Shown here piece by piece: positions 58,286 through 64,000 of a DNA stretch of 64,000 bases (position 1 is the first letter of the stretch; each line of letters begins with the position of its first letter). Position numbers and translations under genes: made by a program. The stretch lies in assembly GCA_964058845.1 (NCBI GenBank), contig CAXKVR010000233.1, positions 186,001 through 250,000 on the forward strand, given 5' to 3'. The notes under the pieces were generated by a model. It had not been told where the DNA came from and did no database searches. It was given only the letters and a program-made list of their open reading frames with translations. This DNA comes from Carex sylvatica (Eukaryota > Streptophyta > Magnoliopsida > Poales > Cyperaceae).

Positions 58286-60527
58286 TGTTGAGGTTCAGAT
58301 GCGGAAGCGCTTAAGGAGTAATTTTATCGAACACCATGCGAGCATGCACCAATATCTAACAAAATGAACAAATATGAAAGTCAAATAAAAAATCTACACA
58401 AACAAGCAATTAAGCACAAGAAAATAAAAGAGAGATACAAGATTTTACGTGGAAATCTTTTCGGGAGAAAATTACGGGAGCACACGGCGCAAACTCAATA
58501 TATCAAGCAGTCTTTACAAATACAATTAAGGAGTTAATCAAGCTATTAACACTCACTGTAACACTCTCTTACAATTTCATACAATAATCTATGAGATTTT
58601 CGATTTCCATGTATAGATGAATTGTTACATGAGAGCCGGGTTTCCTTCATGCACTAATTAAGCCTCAAAGAAGTACTAGTTCAACACCGGGCTTCATTTT
58701 CAGAGAGGATCGGTGGGAAATTTGAAGAATGACAAAATTAGTGTGTGCTATTAGCAAATAACTCCGAAAAAGCTGCAAATGGGGTTCCGCAATTAAACCT
58801 TCAGCTCTAGACAAGGTTTACTCAATTAGTTTAATCAACTATATATATCATTATGTTAAGACGCACGCTCCGAAGTGCACGTGGTGCATGCTGATAAATT
58901 TTGGATTAAGCTTCTTCTTTTTTGGAATATCAGAATTTGTGAATAAGGTGCAATTGAGACATACATGGGGCACAAAAAACAACACCAATCTTGCTTTTCA
59001 ACAACAGCAAAAGATTAAGAACACAGCCCATTTCACTGAAAATTAATCTCTTCTTCTCTCTAGAATCTCCAAATCCAGAAGACAGAATTCAAGGATTTCT
59101 ATCCAGGTTCTTTCAATAGAGCTTTCTTAAGTACGTTGATTTATATATTGACCCTCCAAGGATACAACACTTGTATTTCTACTATCTTGGGAACTAGCTG
59201 GCACGTCAAATTCAATTTGTAATGGATTACATTTTCCGCAACTACCTGTAAATCGTTCATGCAGCAAGGGATTTCTTACCTTAATAAATTTCTAGAGCTA
59301 GCACTAAGATTCAAGACAAATCAAATTAAAACCTGCTAGTGGTATTAAAAAGACAAATCAAAACTGGTTCAAAGAGGCATGTGTTACGGAATCATAAAGG
59401 CTAAACAATTATGCCTTATCTAGAGATCAAACAAATACATCTCATTTAGGGATCAAACACTTACACCCCGGAGAAGAGAAAACAATCCCCACATTAACCT
59501 AAAACCGTGCTATACCAAAGAGACCGAAAAACATAAACTTAAGTGCGGAATACAATACCTGATTCCATGTTGTTTGCCATGGAATCCCGAATTCGTTGTA
59601 GGAGCGGCAACTGTCTCCGTGAGCGCGAGACAAGACTTTAGGTAGCTTTTTCTTTCACGCCATTTTAGTTGGATTATAGATTAGGTCTTCCAAAGCAACA
59701 AGATCGCCCTTGAGAAATCATCTCCAATTTCCTTATGGATCTCTCCTCTCAATTCTTTAATGGTAGAAGAGAAAGAGAAGGCTCTCAAAATTCTATATAG
59801 AATAACCTCTGTAAGAATTCTGAGATGAGTTGGTTATCTTGTGCCTTGGGGACCCATCTATTTATAACATTACACATCAGACAGCACGAGTGTGGGTGGC
59901 TCACTCGCACTGCGTCTCAGTGCGTCCGCACTGGGTCGAGATGTGTCTAAACAACCGCCTTAAATTACATTCCATAAATAGCTTATATCCTGAGTACGTC
60001 TGCACTCAGATTCAGTGCGGGTCATCCACCCGCACTGCGCTAAAACTGGAATCTGAAAATTGTCCAAGTACTCAGTGCGGGTCAGTCCACCCGCACAGAG
60101 TCCCAGTGCGTCCGCACTGGGCTCAGACTTTTGCTCTGTCTGAACTTTCATAAAATCGTCCAACTCCTAAGTGCTTCTGCACTGGATTCCAGTGCGTCCG
60201 CATTAGGCTCGGACTTTTTTCTGTGTTACCCTGAAGTTCAAAGAAATTGGCTAAGTACTGAGTGCATCCGCACTCAGATCTAGTGCGGGTGAGCCACCCG
60301 CACTGGGCCCCAAAAAGCAGTTTTCTGTATTTGCAAATCTCATAATCAGACCATTAATGATTCGATTTTTGCCTAAATTATTCTACACACTTATGGACCA
60401 CATCCTATTGAATACATAGATTGCCTAATGTCTTAATTTGATCATTTTAATTGTGACAATCATATTTGATAGTATACAATTCATAATTATATTACATATA
60501 TGCTGAACGTTGGATTAAGATCCAACA
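58286..60527 (-). repeat. Copia 3' LTR, about 2.24 kb
   Basis: On the minus strand it starts tgttggatcttaatcc next to a polypurine tract (caagtgggag, 60528-60541). A good TATA box, tataaata, lies at 59859-59866. It carries five or more gtgcggg / cccgcac words between 59880 and 60310. The far end is placed at 58286 (tgttgaggttcag) by the TG...CA rule only. The last 210 bp recur at 63793-64000. Confidence 0.6.
59859..59866 (-). promoter_or_regulatory. TATA box inside the copia LTR
   Basis: The minus strand reads gttataaatagatggg. Transcription from here would run toward lower coordinates; the same LTR upstream of the pol genes would drive the element. Confidence 0.5.
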
Positions 60528-61052
60528 ATCTCCCACTTGAGCAATATGTTATACTCTTTTTAATTATGTATTGTCAACCTTATGTGCGCACATACTTTTC
60601 TATCATCATAATGTATTCCCTAACCAATTCCGTCCATCAATTTCATTAGCAAAGGACTAAAGCAGCTTTCGTCACATTTATTTTAGTCATGACTAAACCA
60701 TCAATAATCTCATTACTAACATAACCAAATGACATGAATCATAATGTGGATGTGTAGCATAGAAATTACACGCAATTGTGATCTTACGTGCCAATTTCTA
60801 ACTAGGTCTCCCACTAAAAACTTGAAACTTAATTTCATAAACTTGTTGTAAAATGTAAAAATTCAAATAAATAATTCACAAATCACATACTCAAATATCA
60901 GGTCAAAACAAAATAAGAGATAGAATGCATAACTTAATCTTTTTGCAACACCGTGCATATAACATAAATAACTTGTTTTCTGTCACAAGTTTCATATCCA
61001 AAATTACAATAAGTAAATAGAACATCAAAATTAACCATCTAATGGACTCCCA

Positions 61053-63780
61053 CTAAAACTGAATTTCTCTAACAGAAATTACCCCCATATGAGCAACATG
61101 CTCTTCAAATTTATTGGGTGGTAATCCTTTAGTAAATGGATCTGCTAACATGGAGTCTGTCCCTATATGTTCTATGGATAACTGACCATTTTGCACTCTT
61201 TTTTTTACAACCAAGAATTTGATGTCAATGTACTTGGACTTTGACGAACTTCGGTTGTTGTTTGCGTATAGCACAGCTGAATTATTGTCACAATATAATT
61301 TTAGTGGTCTCTCAATAGACTCCACTATACGCAGCCTAGTGACAAAATTGCGTACCCATACACCATGATTCGATGCCTCATGACATGGTACAAATTCTGC
61401 GGCGGTTGTGAAAGATGCTATAAGTGACTGTTTAGCACAATTCCATGAAACAGCCCCACCAGCTAACATATAAATATAGCCGGATGTAGATTTCATGCTA
61501 TCTTGACATTCTCCAAAATCTGAGTCAGTATACCCAATGACCTCTAGCTTGTCCGATCTTCGATATGTGAGTATGTGTTCTTTTCTTCGCTTCAGGTACC
61601 TCAAGACACGTTTGGTTGCTTTCCAATGATCTATACCTAGATTTGATAAGTATCGGCCCAACGTGCCAGTGATGAACGCAATATTCGGACGCGTACACAC
61701 TTGTGCATACATAATGCTCGCAACGACTGAGGCATATGGATACTTTTGCATTACTTTCTTTTCTAAATTATTCTTTGGGCATTGGCTGAGACTGAATTTG
61801 TCTCCTTTTGTCACGGGGGTGTGTCCTGATTTACTGTCTTGCATGCCATACCTTTTAAGGACCTTTTCGATATAATTTCTTTGGGACAAACCAAACATAA
61901 CTTGGGTTCTATTCCTCAGTATTTCAATTCCTATGACAAATGATGCATCACCAAGATCTTTCATCTCAAAATTTTCATCAGAAAGTTCTTAGTCTCATGC
62001 AACATATTTATATCATTGCTGGCAAGCAATATGTCATCGACATACAAACCAGAAATACAAACTTACTCCCACAGAATTTGAGATATATACACTCATCCAC
62101 AAGATTTGACTCAAAACCAAATGAGACAATCACTTTGTGGAATTTATAGTACCACTGACGAGACACTTGCTTTAGTTCATAGATGGATTTCTTAAGTTTG
62201 CACACCATAGACTTTGCGTCTCCTGACACATAGTTTTTTGGTTGCACTATATAAATTGTTTTCTCAATGTCACCATTGAGAAAAACAGTTTTAACATCCA
62301 TCTGATGAAGCTCTAAATTGAAATGCACAACTAATGTCAATATAATCCTTAAAGAGTTTTTCAATGAAACTGGAGAGAAAGTCTCTTTATAATTGATGCC
62401 TTCCTTTTGTGTAAAACCCTTAGCGACAAGATGAGCCTTATATTTTTCCACATTACCTTTCGAATCCCTCTTGGTTTTTAATATCCACTTAGAACCAATG
62501 GGTCTCGATCCATTAGGTAATGAGACAATTTCTCAAACGTCATTGTCAGCCATAGATTTTATTTCCTCATTCATGACATCGATTCATTTGTGAGAGTTGG
62601 AGTCTTGCATGGCTTGTTGAAAATTTATAGGGTCATTTTCTAACATGCCAACATCAAACTCATGTTCTTGAAGGTAAACTATATAATCCGAATATATTGC
62701 AGACTTTTTCTCTCTAGTGGACCTTCTTATTAGCAATTCTGAATTTTCTTGAGGATTTTCAGCATTGTTATCTATAATCTGGCCAACAACAGCATTATTC
62801 AGAATTTCTGAAATTTCTCTATGTATTGTTTGATTTTGTTGAGTTTGGTCTTCAATAATGGTTTCGTTTTCGACAATTGCATTTTGAGTTAAAATGGGTT
62901 CAATCCCCATAAAACTCTCAATACCTGTGGAAATATTTACATACTCCTCTTCGAATTCAAAATCCATTATTGTATCTCTCCACACAAACTCAACATCCTC
63001 AAAAAATTTTGCATTTTCCGTCTCAAAGATTGTAAATTATGTGGAATTATAAAACTTATAACCCCTTGATCTCTCGGGATACCCAATAAAATAACAACTA
63101 ACAGTTCTTTCATCCAGTTTCTTTTCATGTGGCCTATAAGGCTTTGCTTCAGCTAGACATCCCCATACACGTAAATGCTTTATATTAGACTTTCGCCCAT
63201 TCCAAATTTCGTATGGAGTTTTGTTAGTTGCTTTAGTGGGTACTCTATTTAGGATATGTGCTACAATCTTTAAGGCTTCACCCCATAGATTATTTGGTAG
63301 AGAAGTACGACTTATCATACTTCCTACTATGTCCTTAAGCGTTCGATTGCGCCGCTCAGAAACACCATTCATTGCCGGCGAACCGGGCAATGTATACTGA
63401 GGCACAATGCCGCATTCTTCTATAAAATGTGCAAAAGGCCATTTTCATTGTTCTCCTGATCCATCATATCTACCGTAATATTCACCACCACGATCAGATT
63501 TAATGGCCTTAATGCGTTTGTTAAGTTGTAACTCAACTTCCGCTTTGAAATTTTTGAACATGTCAAGGACTTGAGCCTTTTTCTTAATTAAATATATGAA
63601 GTCATATCTTGAGTAGTCATCTATGAAACTAATAAAATACCAGTGACCATTTCTTGTAGCCATTGAAAACGGACCACAGATATCAGTATGAATTAGTTCC
63701 AAGACTTCTGAACAACTTTTGGCTTCATATTTTCAGAAATTGGTTTGTTTTCCTTCTATGCAATTTATACAATCACTAAG
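61053..63780 (-). pseudogene. Copia pol: integrase, reverse transcriptase and RNase H, frameshifted
   Basis: From high to low coordinates: the end of a zinc-binding domain (CINCIEGKQTN, followed by a stop), integrase core (HTDICGPF, FIDDYSRYDF, KSDRGGEY) at 63445-63702, integrase C-terminal half ([31 protein letters not shown]) at 63037-63405, an Asn/Glu-rich linker (62584-62985), RT ([14 protein letters not shown] [28 protein letters not shown]) at 62008-62451, and RT end plus RNase H (YTDSDFGECQ, LYCDNNSA, LADPFTKGLPP) at 61053-61964. YVDD is present at about 62035 but in a shifted frame. At least four frameshifts or stops make it non-functional. Gag and protease are missing. Confidence 0.88.
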
Positions 63781-63792
63781 ATCTGAAAAATG

Positions 63793-64000
63793 TAAGCAGT
63801 TTTCTGTATTTGCAAATCTCAGAATCAGACAATTAATGATTTGATCTTTGCCTAAATTGTTCTACACACTTATGGACCACATCCTATTGAATACATAGAT
63901 TGCCTAATGTATTAATTTGATCACTTTAATTGTGACAACCATTTTGATAGTATACAATTCATAATTATATTACATATATTCTCAACGTTGGATTAAGATC
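63793..64000 (-). repeat. Second copy of the copia LTR end, truncated by the window
   Basis: Repeats 60313-60520 almost exactly (gcagttttctgtatttgc to ggattaagatc), with a few changes. It begins abruptly after the pre-integrase region, so either a second element of the same family is inserted in the first or the two were joined by recombination. Confidence 0.85.

Overview
This is a window of AT-rich plant nuclear DNA, from an angiosperm (monocot or dicot cannot be decided here). The evidence is genes with several introns, plant-type Ty1/copia and Ty3/gypsy retrotransposons primed by tRNA-Met, CACTA, hAT and Tourist-like elements, and many fold-back MITEs. No tRNA, rRNA or CRISPR locus was recognised. 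Most of the 64 kb is nested or decayed transposable elements. The real host genes are a tandem pair of class I terpene synthase (TPS) loci and one cytochrome P450 gene, all on the minus strand.

Layout. 1-5.3 kb: an LTR-like fragment and several fold-back MITEs. 5.3-13.5 kb: the first TPS locus, with exons 1-3 only; exons 4-7 are replaced by a copia fragment and a dispersed repeat. 13.5-15.4 kb: spacer with subterminal-type repeats and a gypsy gag fragment. 15.4-27.8 kb: the second TPS locus. Its seven exons predict 558 residues with RRx8W, RxR, DDxxD and NSE motifs, but exon 7 is split by a 3.04 kb copia-type element with almost identical LTRs. 29.0-39.1 kb: a CACTA-type element stuffed with LTR retrotransposon pieces. 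41.1-45.8 kb: an apparently intact four-exon CYP71-clan P450 (506 residues). 46.2-51.6 kb: more CACTA, hAT and LTR debris, a 40-base poly(C) run and tandem repeats. 51.6-58.0 kb: a Tat/Athila-like gypsy element that keeps a gag-protease end and a post-pol ORF but lacks polymerase and integrase. 58.3-64.0 kb: a copia element with a long LTR and a frameshifted pol.

Two points stand out. First, TPS genes and a CYP71-clan P450 sit within about 14 kb of each other, the arrangement of plant terpenoid gene clusters: the TPS would make a cyclic terpene and the P450 oxidise it. The TPS block was duplicated, and each copy was then broken by different transposons. Second, the element in TPS exon 7 carries one 712-codon ORF that fuses a copia gag (two zinc knuckles) to a PB1 domain like that of plant TPR-PB1 (CLMP1/PHOX) proteins and then to the C-terminal part of a copia RNase H. 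Protease, integrase and reverse transcriptase are absent. It looks like a recently mobile non-autonomous retrotransposon that captured a host exon in frame. Its primer-binding site is also split by a 171 bp hairpin with perfect 67 bp arms.
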